Shown here: piece by piece, positions 39,101-49,382 of the stretch | How the letters are laid out: each line of letters starts with the position of its first letter | How positions within the stretch are numbered: the first letter of the stretch is position 1 | Translations under genes and position numbers: made by a program | Assembly (NCBI GenBank): GCA_030435675.1 | Contig: CM059622.1 | Location: 3,968,001 to 4,032,000 of the forward strand | Length of the DNA stretch: 64,000 bases | Direction of reading: 5' to 3' | DNA from: Steinernema hermaphroditum | Lineage: Eukaryota > Nematoda > Chromadorea > Rhabditida > Steinernematidae | The notes under the pieces: generated by a model | Told to the model about the DNA's origin: nothing | Seen by the model: the letters and a program-made list of their open reading frames with translations, nothing else | Database searches by the model: none

Positions 39101-39343
39101 GTACTTATTCGTGCCTCTGAACAGCATGTGTTCACAGAAGTGAGCCATTCCAGGGAGTTCTTCCGGCTCGGACGAAGCGCCTGCAGCGACCGTCATCGCA
39201 GCGCCACACTTCGTTGCAGAGGGATCGCTTATAAGAAGGATTCTCATCCCATTAGCGAGTTCCAGTCCCCGATACTCTTTCGCATCTTTTGTAGATTTCT
39301 TCAGGTTATCGTATCGTTTCTTTACCACGTTACCACAGGACAT
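36152..39343 (-). CDS. Insulin-degrading-enzyme-like M16A metalloprotease, one frame break
   Basis: Exons: 39343-38987, 38909-38636, 38538-37678, 37637-37055, 37009-36602, 36554-36410 and 36366-36152, about 947 aa against 1,019 in human IDE. The inverted zinc motif is H-F-C-E-H (HFCEHML) and the distal metal-ligand glutamate lies in EVQAVDSE. Later conserved blocks include SEPAFDALRTKEQLGYYV and LTKEDLIEFYG. IDE cuts insulin, amyloid-beta and other small peptides inside a closed chamber. Exon 2 has a length one base short of phase: protein similarity continues through RIWEL in one frame and resumes at CDKFVWGNIETLW in another, so a 1-nt lesion or sequence error lies near 38.73-38.77 kb. All other joins keep phase and all conserved blocks are intact, so an error is as likely as a pseudogene. 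It lies upstream of RBM39 on the same strand. Confidence 0.85.
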
Positions 39344-39620
39344 GATAAACTCACTGTGATTTACACCGACACACTGTTTTCAAATTAGGAGCGAATTTGG
39401 CTCCGATTATTTGCAGGACTATCTACGTCAATGCGATGCTGACAGTTTGTGTTAGCATCATCTATCACACTTCCGGTTCCATATTTAGTATGCATCCACG
39501 GTTTAGTATCCAAAGAAAAGAGCATCCATCCAACCACACTACATGTTTAATGCATTCAATGAGTACTCCTAGTGAACGAAATGGACGGGGGCACTCAGGT
39601 AAGATGCATTCGTAGATTCT

Positions 39621-39672
39621 GTTGAGGTCATCAACTTGTTTGTTGTGGCTCCATAGGAAGCTGGACATTTGC
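39621..39672 (-). pseudogene. Small fragment of lamin coil 2
   Basis: The minus strand encodes SHNKQVDDLNR, matching SHNKQVDELNR of the lamin rod encoded near 23,078-23,110. The match is short and ends abruptly on both sides. It lies just beyond the larger lamin-derived chimera and was probably brought in by the same event. Confidence 0.6.
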
Positions 39673-39689
39673 GTGCAAGGACGCATGGC

Positions 39690-39773
39690 TCACCTCTGTA
39701 AAGGAAAACGGAGACTCTTTGATTGATTAACAAACTCTTTATGAAACATAACTACATGAGTAAGCGACTATGA
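39690..39773. repeat. Duplicated 3' tail of the MSP-CaaX gene
   Basis: The segment with AAAACGGAGACTC, AAACTCTTTAT and CATGAGTAAGCGA matches 40560-40632, the 3' end of the MSP-CaaX gene, with a few substitutions and a small insertion. It forms the downstream half of the lamin chimera and indicates a local duplication of about 80 nt or more. Confidence 0.75.
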
Positions 39774-40067
39774 AATCACACACCGACGCTTGCGCTTGTG
39801 CTTGCCTTCATCCATCTGGGAAGCGTAGGCCTTTCTGGCGAAGTCAAGATCTTCCTTCAAAGTGATAAGCTTGTCCTCAAGAGTTGTGCGTAGGGCGGCT
39901 TCGTTCTCGATCTTTCGGCAAAGAGTCTCAAGCTGCCTCTTCAAGTCATTGTTTTCACCGCGAAGAACCTTAACAACAGCTGTGAGTTCGGACGTTCATT
40001 GGACAAAAACGTACAGTGTTCTCGTTTTCAGCGTGCTTGCAACGGTTTTCGGCAGCGATAAGGCATG
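39768..40067 (-). pseudogene. Chimera of lamin fragment and CaaX tail of the MSP gene
   Basis: The minus-strand sequence from 40067 to about 39790 matches the lamin gene near 23400-23640, including the 40-nt intron, so it was copied as DNA and not from mRNA. After the intron acceptor (39980-39982) the frame stays open for about 70 codons. It first matches lamin (VVKVLRGENNDLKRQLETL), then turns basic (GKHKRKRR) and ends C-V-I-S-stop. That end and the following 3' sequence match the end of the MSP gene (C-V-V-S-stop at 40625). The in-frame lamin donor GT is changed to AC here, and no start codon or promoter was identified. It is most simply a pseudogene, but the open, CaaX-ended frame makes an expressed short coiled-coil protein possible. 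Confidence 0.7.
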
Positions 40068-40624
40068 TCAGGAGATGCTAAAACGTCACCGTAAGGTTGG
40101 CTGAGAACGACCATGTACATGACTCTCCAATTGTGAATTCCTATCCGAAGTCTCCTTGACGTCTGAAATCCGACGGATGTGATTGATGTGATCCGGATGT
40201 GACTGCTCACATCCCATTTCGCTGTTCCTGGCAAGTTTCTGAAACGGAGACGATAAATGGAAAAGGTGGTTCAAGCGGACAGATAGTGAAGATGCGACAA
40301 GCATGGTCACCTACACACAAGAGTTCCGTAACTTCTGGCCAAAAGGTTTTCACACGACTCGCTCGCATTAAAATCCTTTGGGGTATCGTGATGATGTGCG
40401 GATCTTACAACCACCCCCGTCGCCACTGATTTCAACGGATAAAACAACTTCAGGAACAGACCATATCGACGAGTCGCTCCAGGATCCCTTGCAGTATTTG
40501 GTGGGAACACGGAACATTAAGGATTTGAATGGAAAAGCTGGGCATTGTCGTGTAGGACTCAGCTCTACAAAAGAAAACGGAGACTCATAAACTCTTTATA
40601 AAACATTACTATATGAGTGAGCGA

Positions 40625-41534
40625 TTACGAAACCACACACTGATCACTCTGAATCTGCCTGCTCATATTGGACTGCCGTAGTTCTACTTCCTGCTTCGCG
40701 ACTTTCTCTTGCAGCGCATTCATCTTCACTTCGGCGTCAGCGATCTTCTTCTTGAGTTCAACCTTCGTTTCATTTCTAAAACTACCGTTACCCTCACTTC
40801 TCTGAAAGATGACTCACCGTCCGACAAGGTTTTTCTCGAGGACTTCTTTGAGGCGAAGCGTCTGCTCGACGTTCCTCTTCATCTGCTGTGTGTCCGATTC
40901 CAGCATCGCGAGGAGCACCTCGAGCTCCTTGACGCGCTCGGCTCCCACGGTGGAGCTCTGCTCTAGGAGCGAAGTGACCGAGGCGGAACGCTGCGCCGAC
41001 GATGATTCTGTGCTGAGGTGCTGAGTGTGGTCGAGGTTGAGCAGCGTCGTGCTCAACTCCAATTGGATCGTCTGGACGTTCTCGACGACCTTCGCGCGGT
41101 CACTCCTCCAGATGGTCTTCACCGATTCGTCCGGAAGGAGCTCGATTGCTTGCACGATGAGCTTGTGGTGGGGGTTGTACCGGTTGCCGATGAGCTCCAC
41201 AACGACGGCCTGCAAGAGGTTTCATCAGATGACATCTATGGAAGAAAACTCACAGCGACGCTGTTGGAACAGTCGAGGACTCCGGAATTCGGACAGACGC
41301 AGTAGCGCGTCGGAGCGTTCGTTCGGATCCGCCACGCTACCGGCTTGTCCCCAGCCACGGTCCGGCCGATCACGAGTTCCTGACAGGCGTCGCTCGGCTG
41401 TTCCACGTCGAAGCAGATGAGAGTCTGAAAAGACGGCGTTAAGCGAAGGCAGCAGAAGGCGCGCAAGATACCTGATCGAGAGTGATGAACTGTGGCGGTG
41501 CCACAGCCTGCTCGGCGCTCGATTCGACCGCCAT
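40625..41534 (-). CDS. MSP-domain coiled-coil protein with C-terminal CaaX box
   Basis: CDS joins 41534-41472, 41424-41254, 41209-40818 and 40775-40625, giving 258 aa; all joins keep phase. Residues about 22-110 form a major-sperm-protein fold like that of VAP proteins, with RIRTNAPTRYCVCPNSGVL matching the VAP core that binds FFAT peptides. Residues about 120-250 are heptad-rich coiled coil. VAPs are normally held in the ER by a C-terminal membrane helix. Here none is visible and the protein ends C-V-V-S, a farnesylation-type CaaX box. Membrane attachment by a lipid, at the ER or nuclear envelope, is inferred. The gene shares a 187-nt upstream region with the basic protein gene on the other strand. 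Confidence 0.8.
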
Positions 41535-41721
41535 TTTCGACGACTCGCTATCGAAATGCCCTTCCAGAGCGTCCGAGCATCTGGAGGCACCTTTGAGACA
41601 GTCTGCGCTTCATCTAGACAGTCCACAAGTCTATAAATACCATTTCGACGGCTGAGTGGAGCAGTCTACCGAGTTCCCCACTCGTAGCCGGTCGTCTTCT
41701 CTCTACCGTTCCACGCCGAAG
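41535..41721. promoter_or_regulatory. Short divergent promoter with TATA box
   Basis: Only 187 nt separate the start codons of the MSP-CaaX gene (minus) and the small basic protein gene (plus). A TATAAATA box at 41632-41639 is oriented for the plus-strand gene, 83 nt before its ATG. The words GAGACAGTCT and CTAGACAGTC lie just upstream. Confidence 0.5.
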
Positions 41722-42129
41722 ATGGCTCCTCCAGCGAAGAACCAAGGACGCAAGTCTACTGTTGGCCGCAAGTCTATTGCTGGCCGCAAATCCATCGCCC
41801 CCACTCGGAAGAGGTCGTCTTCTGTCTCTTCCTCACGCCGTCGCGGACGAAGCGCCACTCCTGCGTCCTCGAAGGCGAAGTAAGCAACCGTGACTGTGTG
41901 CCCATTGAACGCTGTGCTTTTCAGAAAGAGCGTTCGTCGCTCCGTATCGCGCAATCCGAGCAGCGCGAGGAATCCGCTGAGTGTCTCCGGCCCGATCACC
42001 CGTTCTCGTGCCAAGAAGCTCGGATTGAGACTGTTCGCTGCTGATGGGCTACTTCAATCGAGTCGCAGCAGCACGCCAGCTCCGAAGTCCAGGACGTCGA
42101 TGGCAGCGAAGCGCACTGTACGCGCGTAA
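41722..42129 (+). CDS. Small basic protein 1 with TRSRAKKLGL motif
   Basis: CDS joins 41722-41879 and 41925-42129, giving 120 aa. It is very rich in Arg, Lys and Ser, with three tandem GRKS units at residues 9-24 and an SRRRGRSATP stretch. It carries G-P-I-T-R-S-R-A-K-K-L-G-L-R-L, a motif repeated in the next gene. No known family is recognised. Composition suggests a nucleic-acid- or chromatin-binding protein, possibly regulated by phosphorylation at Ser-Pro or Thr-Pro sites. AATAAA follows 46 nt after the stop. Confidence 0.7.
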
Positions 42130-42174
42130 TATCCGATTATATGCACCTGTATCTATAAAATCCAATGGTGTTAA

Positions 42175-42180
42175 AATAAA
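42175..42180 (+). promoter_or_regulatory. Polyadenylation signal of basic protein gene 1
   Basis: A canonical AATAAA lies 46 nt after the stop codon of small basic protein 1. Confidence 0.65.
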
Positions 42181-42462
42181 TCCCTGTTAACTAGTCTTTA
42201 TATTTTTGTGTCTACAACGGTACAACATGAACGTCGCTCTCGCGCATGTCATGTGATAAGTGATTCAGGGCCATCTTCTGACAGTTTTTCCATGTGAGCT
42301 CCAAAATGGCCGAGCGGGAGGCTGCAGACGTTAGACGTCTGTGCTTCAGACAACGGACCGGCTTTATATGATCCGCTCTTAGTCGGTTGAGTAGTTCACG
42401 ACGCACTCCCGAATCCATCGGTCGTCCGACACCTGTTGCTTGTTCCCGGCAGGCTCAAGAAG

Positions 42463-43017
42463 ATGACTCCCGCGAGGAAGAAGACAGGCGCCACCGATCG
42501 GGAGTCCGTTTCTGAAATTGCTGAGCATTCTCGGTTTGTGCATCCGATCTCCACGCTTCTTTGTTGATGTTTTGATATTTCAGATTGATCAGTAGGGTGA
42601 TTACATCTACTCCTCTGAGCACTCATCGCAATTCTACGCTTCAAATCAACGACATCACTCCAATTCAGTCCAGGTAAATCGCTTTGTTCTCCGTTGTGAC
42701 TATTTTCCCCTTCATTTAGAACTCCTGCGCGCCGTTCTCGTCTCCGAAGCATCTCCTTCACCCTCAGCGAAGAATCTTCCGGCCAAGCGTCTGTGTGAGT
42801 TTTTCTTGAAGCAATGTGAACGAACAGTCGTTTTTGCAGGAAATCGTCAAAATCCAGCAAATCGAAGAACCCATCGGCTATGAAAGGCCCAGTCACCCGG
42901 TCACGTGCCAAGAAGCTCGGACTGAAGCTGCTAACATACGAGGACGTTCCACGCCGCCGAACACAGCCGAAATCGAGCAAGGCGAAGAAACAAGGAAGTC
43001 ATCTTTGTGTAGATTAA
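42463..43017 (+). CDS. Small basic protein 2 with TRSRAKKLGL motif
   Basis: CDS joins 42463-42533, 42584-42673, 42720-42794 and 42840-43017, giving 137 aa; all joins keep phase. The N-terminal half is Ser/Thr-rich with several T-P dipeptides (TPARKK, TSTPL, ITPIQ, RTPARRSR), possible CDK sites. The last exon has G-P-V-T-R-S-R-A-K-K-L-G-L-K-L, the same motif as in the gene 0.3 kb upstream, showing the two are tandem paralogues with diverged N-termini. No known family is recognised. An acceptor-like GGCAG precedes the ATG by 10 nt. Function is unknown; a chromatin or mitotic role would be a guess. Confidence 0.7.
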
Positions 43018-43219
43018 TTGTCGTTTAATGAATTTTTCAATAGTTTTCTGCTGTGCGAAGCAAGGCAGATAAGTTAAAGAACCACGAGGTCAAAGATCAC
43101 TGATTCATTTATTAGAAGACTCGATCACATCTGGACTCACAAAGCTCGTGACTAAACATCTTTACAGTTATTCAAACACAAAAATGAAAGATCTTGAGAT
43201 AATTTACAGATGCTGAGAT

Positions 43220-46200
43220 TTAGTTGCTGAACGGCGAGTCGTCTACGGATCCGCTTACTGACGACGCGTCTTCGTCGTCCATTTGCTCGTCGCCTTCGTC
43301 AACCGCCCCGAACGGACTGTCATCTGCTGGTCTTCGCTGCGGAGTTTCGTCCTCGCCGTACCTCCTCTCCGACAGCACGGAGTGATGCTGCTCGCCGCGA
43401 GGGTCCATGTCCTGCGCCCAATTCAGGTTCAGCTGCGCCAAGTGCTCGTTTTCTCGCTTCTTGAACACGCGCCCGATCAGGCTGTAAATGTTCGGCTCGT
43501 CCGGTGACAGTTGCCTTAGGATCTTCAGCACGTCCAGCGCTTCGTCGTACTTCTGCAGCGCAAACAGATTCTCTGCGTAGTGGTATCGAACGGCAACGTT
43601 GTCAGGACTCATCTCCAGCGCTCGCTTCAGAATTTTATCAGCCTGCAAAAAACATTCATTACAGACCAAATGCTGGATTACTCACCTTCTTAGCGTGTCC
43701 TAGGCGCTGCTCCACTTTGGCGAGCTGGCACAACAGCACTGTGCTATTACGGTTGATGGTTATGGCTTCCTCAAGCATATGTTGTGCTTGTTCGTTCTCC
43801 TCACGCTTGAAGTGCACGAGCGCCAACCCGTAGTAAGCCCTGTAGTCGTTTGGACTGTACTGCAGCGCCGTGGAGAAGGCCTCGATGGCCCGTTCGGTCT
43901 GATCGATGTCAATGAGCTCGTGCCCAAGTAGCGAGTAAGCATATGCGAACCGAGGGCTGATACTGGCAGCACGGCTGAGACACTCGATAGCGGTGTCGTG
44001 CTTCTTCTGCACACTGTAGCAGTTTCCGTTGACGCACCATGCTTCTGGCGTGTCTTCTAGGTCATTCATGACCGTCTTCGCTAACGCCGACAGCCCATGG
44101 GCGTCCTAAATGGGATAAGTAGAAAAGAGCATTATGACGATGACGAACCTGAAGGTGCCACAGCGCCGTGCTGAGGATCTCGAGACCGTTAGGGAAGAAG
44201 GGGAACCGTTCGCGATAGTCCTGCATGATGGCGACGACCTCCTTGTACTCTCCCAACTCGAACGCCGCCCTGGCGCGCATCTCCAACACGAGCGAGGTCT
44301 TCTGGAACGCGGCGGGGAATCCGAGCTCCAGTGCTTTCTTTGCTTTGTCGCTTTCATATCGCGACAGATAGCGTTGCACCACTGATATCCGCGTCAGATA
44401 GTCGATCACGTCGCCTACAATTAAAACGTCAAAACCCATCTGTATACTTCCCAACAACTACTTACCAAAGATTGGAAATTCTTGAGCGGATTTTTCCGAA
44501 ACACTCGATCGCTCATCATGCCAGTCGGCAACTGGCTTCACACCATAATCATCCTCCAGAATAATCTGATTCTCGTCGTTGGGTCGGATTCCGAACGACG
44601 TGGAAGGATCAATTACAATGGGCATGGTAACCGCCACTTGGCTCACGACGAACTCTTCAGGTTGCTGCCGATTGGACGCTGCTAGAGGGGCGCCTTTTTT
44701 CGTGTTCCCTGGTCCAAATTTCTTTGAGTTCGACTTTAGAACACTTGGAGTGGCTGCCGTGCTCATTGTCTTTAAGCGGTTTTTGAACGAAGCGTTGACG
44801 ATGTTCATCTGTTTGACCATGTCGCTTGTGGAAGAACGCGCGGAAGAAGTAGAGGCACGAGTACGCTGAAAACAGAGAATATTACTGTTCTGCATGGAAA
44901 CTACACTCGCCACTCAAATGCAGCCTCCCCATCCTAACAGTATTTTAACTGCGTTCTCTATCCATCCCTTTTATGAGCGCATTTCCCTTTTTCGTCCTCA
45001 GTCGAACGGCGACGTCGAGTATGCCAGAGTTTGTATAGAGTCACCAAGACGTTAATGTTAGCTGAGTACTATCAAAGCTCGTGTCGCCTTTCCCCTCATT
45101 GGGTCCAACACCACTTACCGCTCCTCAGTGACCGCCTCAAGAAGTTCTACTGTGATAATTACGTATAACTCCGTCAGCACCTCTATCGCCTCCCCATGTA
45201 ATCAATGCGCCACAGAAAGCATGACGGGTTGCGGAACCTTGATACACCCTTTCAGCTTCATTTGTAAACATGGCACCACCACCAATCGTCGTCGCTGCCT
45301 ACATACGCTAGAACAATATATGCTCATCCACTTAAACCCTTTTTTTAGCGTTTCGAACTCTAACTTAAACCTGCTTGGGAGCTCAAAAACCTCCAGTTCC
45401 ATGTTGCACAATCTTCGAAAAGAATTACCTTCTTGGGATCCTCGCGCTCTTGCATGGAGCTAGAATGGCGAGTGGAGATACGACGCGGCGCTGCGTTGGT
45501 CGCAGGAGTCGAGCTCGCCTTCTTGGGCGTTGGCCTGACGGTCGACGTTGGCCGTTCGGCTGACGCCTTTCGCCCCCGCTTTGTGTTCTCTTGCTGAGCG
45601 ACGAACTGCTGCTTGACCTCTTTGAACTGGTCAACAAGGATCCTGGCGACGTCGTCAGGCCAGTTGTAGTTCACATCGCAGAAGCCCTTGATTGTCGAGT
45701 AGATGAACGGGTTCTCCTTAACCGATAGCCGGAACTCGTTCCCTGCGCTGTTCTCGTGCTCACTACCCGTTTCACTAAATGCGAAAAATGAATCTACCAA
45801 ACTAGAGTATTCACATACACTAAGATCTGCGCTAGAAGCAGATGGGCCAGCGGTGACGACGGCGTTCCTTGGAACGATCTGTGTAGCGCGACCCGATCTC
45901 GCACCCGTGGTTCGCAGAGAGCACTCTCTGCATCCTTGTACCTGAAGGGCAAACGATGAGACTCAGCAAAAACAAGGCAACGCTCACTCTGCAATCTCGA
46001 AACAACTCTTTGCGTACAAATATCGAATCCTGGCGGACGGCAAATCCCCCTTCTTCAGGAGCGCGTGCACCGCCTTGTGTCGGCGTAGCAGCATTAGGCA
46101 TTTGACATAAATGTGTAGAGATTCCTCGGAGCCCGCTGAAATGCTTCACAGATAAACAATAAACAAAAACACCAACGACTAACCTTTCGCATGGTAACTT

Positions 46201-46286
46201 TCCGCTAGCACTAAGGCGTCCGAGAAGAGCATATGCTCTACCAGGTTTGAGATTATGGCCTCGAGAGGCTCGGGCTCGCAAACCAT
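43220..46286 (-). CDS. CDC27/APC3 subunit of the anaphase-promoting complex
   Basis: CDS joins 46286-46184, 46135-45988, 45941-45819, 45774-45429, 44865-44466, 44414-44149, 44105-43686 and 43642-43220, giving 742 aa, within the usual CDC27 range. The N-terminal TPR half includes KKGDLPSARIRYLYAKSCFEI. A Ser/Thr/Pro/Lys-rich unstructured middle follows (RGRKASAERPTSTVRP region). The C-terminal TPR array has AWCVNGNCYSVQKKHDTAIE, AYSLLGHEL and YRAYYGLALVHFKREE. CDC27 binds the IR tails of CDC20, CDH1 and APC10 and so is needed for ubiquitination of mitotic substrates; nematodes call it MAT-1. Intron 4 (44866-45428) is the longest at 563 nt. The tail is acidic. Confidence 0.93.
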
Positions 46287-48845
46287 GTGCTCTCTGCAAG
46301 TTAGATCAAGTAATGGATGCACGAAAACTATTGTTAATCGTGGATAAGTCCACGCCCAAAATAACACAAACAAACAGCTGGTGAAACAGACACGCGACGG
46401 CGCGCTGTCTGCAAAGAAACGAGACGTCTACGAGCGCGGGAGAGAGGTTGCAGTTGCAAACGAGAAGCCTGCTCCCACCACGAAGAAGAAATCGGTCTAT
46501 TTCGTGTGTTTAGACTGAAACGGAGACGTTGCTTTTGTCTAGACTTATGGGCATTTAGGCGTTTGACCACTGCCAATCGCAAAAGAGCGGATTTTTGTGC
46601 GGAAATCGATAGATTTGATAGATATGTTTATTTGTGAAGCAAGCACTGACAAAAGTGTAGAAAACGAACTGCTCCCTGCACTGTTAATATTTTAAAATAA
46701 AATGACATTTTTCCAACAAATCAAAGAGCTCGACCTATGTAATAAACAGTTTGGACAAGGTAGCGTGTCTACGATGACAGACGTCTGAAAAGAACGCTCT
46801 CATCAGAGAACCTTGCCGAATGATCACAATGCGACAGGCAGACGGACAGGGTCATAGCCACATATCCCGCCACTCTATTCGCATCAACCAAGCATACGGG
46901 CTTTGACCACAAGACCGGCAAACACGGTGGCGGCGCCTCAAAAATCCAAAATCCATATAGACGAACAGATGGCCGGATGTGTGAGGGATGACAAAAATGA
47001 GGAATCGATACTCGACTGAATTAAAACGTTTCACTGAAGACCGGGAAAGTTGGGAAGTCCGGATCTCGAAAAGTGCATTTTGTCCTCATCAGCAGTCATC
47101 CGAAAAATAAAAGGTCATTCGTCGAAAATCGATGGCTTAGAGAAGGCGTCTCCGGCCGGCGATATGGAATATTGAATCCGTAACTGAGCGCATTAATCTC
47201 AGGACAGACGGAATAATCCGGAATAATCATTTCCCGAGCAGACATATTACCGGAAGGGGGGAGAGAGAGTATTTTCTTGGGAAAAGGAAGCGTTTTTAGA
47301 AAACACACATTAGATGCCAGTTACTAGAAAAGAGTCCCTAGGCAACGAGGTATTCACCAAGAGGATCTTAAGGTATACGGGCTTCACATATGGTTGACAA
47401 GCTCAGGTCTTAATGGAAGAAACTGCATAACGACCAATTGATACGACCGACAAAGTGTGCCAATGAAAGGGAAATGTTCTTTGTTGCAAACAAATGGTCT
47501 GCAAAACTCTTGTAGACAGTCTAGAGAAGACTCAATCCGTAATTGGCTTTTGTAGACAATCTCCGGGGTCTTTGTCTAGACGTTCGCGAATGTCTGGCCG
47601 GAAAATAATGCATTGTCAGACTGTCTGAAAGCGACCAACTTGACTACAGTACAGACTGCAGATGTCTGGAGTGTAGAAAAAGCAGGTTTTAGAGGCAATT
47701 TGATACAAAAAGAACCCCCTGTCTCAGAAGCATTCTTCTACGGAAAGCCATGTTTCATTTTAAGAACCCCTTGTTCATCTAAACCGTAAATGCCCTTCTT
47801 GAGCTATAATGACAAAGAGAAATCATAAACTAGAAGCAGGCGATATGTTTCTTTGACAAACATCAATTATTCCTAACATCTTCCTATGATGATCATCCAT
47901 CTAAAAGTCGTTAATTTCCATGTTTTTTAAAAACATCCTTCAAAGTACTTTGTGCTAAAAGCTAATGGCTATCAAATCGTGTGGGTGACATCTGACGTGA
48001 AGCCATGAAAATTCATTAGTATGTAGGTGTGATATTTGGTCGTCGAGGGTGTTCTCGAAGCCACAAAGTTTTTAATTAAACATTAACCTGTGGAAGTTAC
48101 GTGTAATTTCACAGTTCACCATCGGATACTTTCCACGAGAATCCCGCCACGACCTCAAGGGATATTCCGCGCATCCTTGAAAGATCGGAACGCAAAATAA
48201 AATATCGTAAACAAACACATCATCTGACCGAAAATAACGCCATTCAAGACATGTCTCAGCGTTTCACGCTTCGCTTTTTGGCATTTTGATGCGAAAAAGT
48301 GCGAAATGTACCCACCGCGAAGCCCACGTGTCCAGGAACGCTAGTCATCGGTTAAGTTCGAGAGTCACAGCGTCGTCGCGCTTATTTCACGCGAGCAGAT
48401 TTAAATTCGATTACCGTAGTCGCCGTCGCGGCGAGAGGCGGCGATCGATCGTGACGCGAGGGGGCTGTGGGCGGCGTTAGATGGCGGCGCTGGGACGTCG
48501 ACAATCATCTGATTAGACGGAGGCGCGAGCGGGTGCGCTGCTGATAACGGAGCGGCGGCCCCGGCTATCCATACGCGGCGACGCGTCCGGCGGCAGTTTA
48601 TGTCGTTGGTCGCGTCGCGACAGGTCGTGTCTTGCGAGCAGTCCTGGACTGTATCGCCAGGCTCTTGGCCTTATCAGTCGCTCTGGCCCTTGAGGGTCAG
48701 TCTGTCTATGGGTCTCCATGGACAGACATGCGTCTGTTAGACAGTCCGCCTGTATTGATTGATTTCGACATCGCGATTTTCGAAATACGAGTCAAAAACG
48801 TTTCCCTCCGTTTCAGAAACTCTTCCTCTTCCAACGCCAGTCACC
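46287..48845. other. Intergenic between CDC27 and antizyme
   Basis: No gene is recognised in 2.56 kb. Two perfect GTCTAGAC palindromes (46537-46544, 47574-47581) and related AGACAGTCT and CAGACTGTCTG words cluster here. A GC-rich island at about 48.3-48.7 kb is probably the antizyme promoter and 5' UTR. An acceptor-like TTTCAG shortly before the antizyme ATG suggests a non-coding first exon or trans-splicing. Confidence 0.45.
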
Positions 48846-49382
48846 ATGATGAAAATGATGAATAATAGTAGTAGTAGTAGTAATTCTAAATCCTCTACGT
48901 AAGTTACCCGTGAACTTTAAGGACATATCTTAAAGAGCTCTTTTCAGTCGACCGTGTACAGAAACGACGTGTTGTTCCTGACGTCCCTTCAAGGGAATAT
49001 GAAACGAACTTCGATTCTTTGCTGGGTCTTGTCCGAGGTAAAAGACTAAAAGGTGCCTAGAACCGAGACTAAGCAGTTCTCTTTAGGTGTGAGCGACAAG
49101 TGGTGCTGCCACATGCCGGAGAAGGACACGATCGCCCTCTTCCTCCCGAGCAACCAGGAGTCTTCGCTGCTCTCCCGCGAGCAGTTCGTGCGACTCCTCG
49201 AGTACTGCGAAGACGAGCTCAATTGCAAGCGTGTCCTCGCCTGCTTCGACAAGAACGCGATCGACTCCCGACACGGCATTCCTCGTGCTTTCAACTGCAT
49301 CGGCTTCAACGTCCTCGCACCCGAGCATTTCCCAGCTGGTATCGACAGTTCAAACGTTTTCGCCATGGTTTATAATATCTAA
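48846..49382 (+). CDS. Ornithine decarboxylase antizyme (+1 frameshift)
   Basis: Exons 48846-48898, 48948-49037 and 49087-49382 give 145 aa if one base (48979) is skipped. The short first frame (starts MMKMMNNSSSSSNSKSS) stops at TCC-TGA (48976-48981). The +1 frame continues through the second splice junction in phase, to LLSREQFVRLLEYCEDELNC, VLACFDKNAIDS, FNCIGFNVLAPEH and a final MVYNI. That C-terminal half is the ODC-binding and degradation-promoting domain of antizymes. TCC-TGA is the frameshift context found in most animal antizymes, at which polyamines promote the shift. The product would bind and target ornithine decarboxylase to the proteasome and block polyamine uptake. The (AGT)n tract encodes the poly-Ser run. 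Confidence 0.92.
48976..48996 (+). promoter_or_regulatory. Programmed +1 ribosomal frameshift site
   Basis: TCC TGA in the first antizyme frame is followed after two bases by a small hairpin (TCCC, 5-nt loop, GGGA at 48984-48996). Reading TCC, skipping T and resuming at GAC (48980) joins the two open frames. The codon context is that of known antizyme sites; whether the short hairpin stimulates shifting is not known. Confidence 0.88.

Noticed and set aside
42308..42365. tRNA-like start (TGGCCGAGCGG)
   Set aside because: The D-arm-like word is not followed by an anticodon arm or a GTTCGAATC T-arm in the right spacing; no cloverleaf could be drawn.
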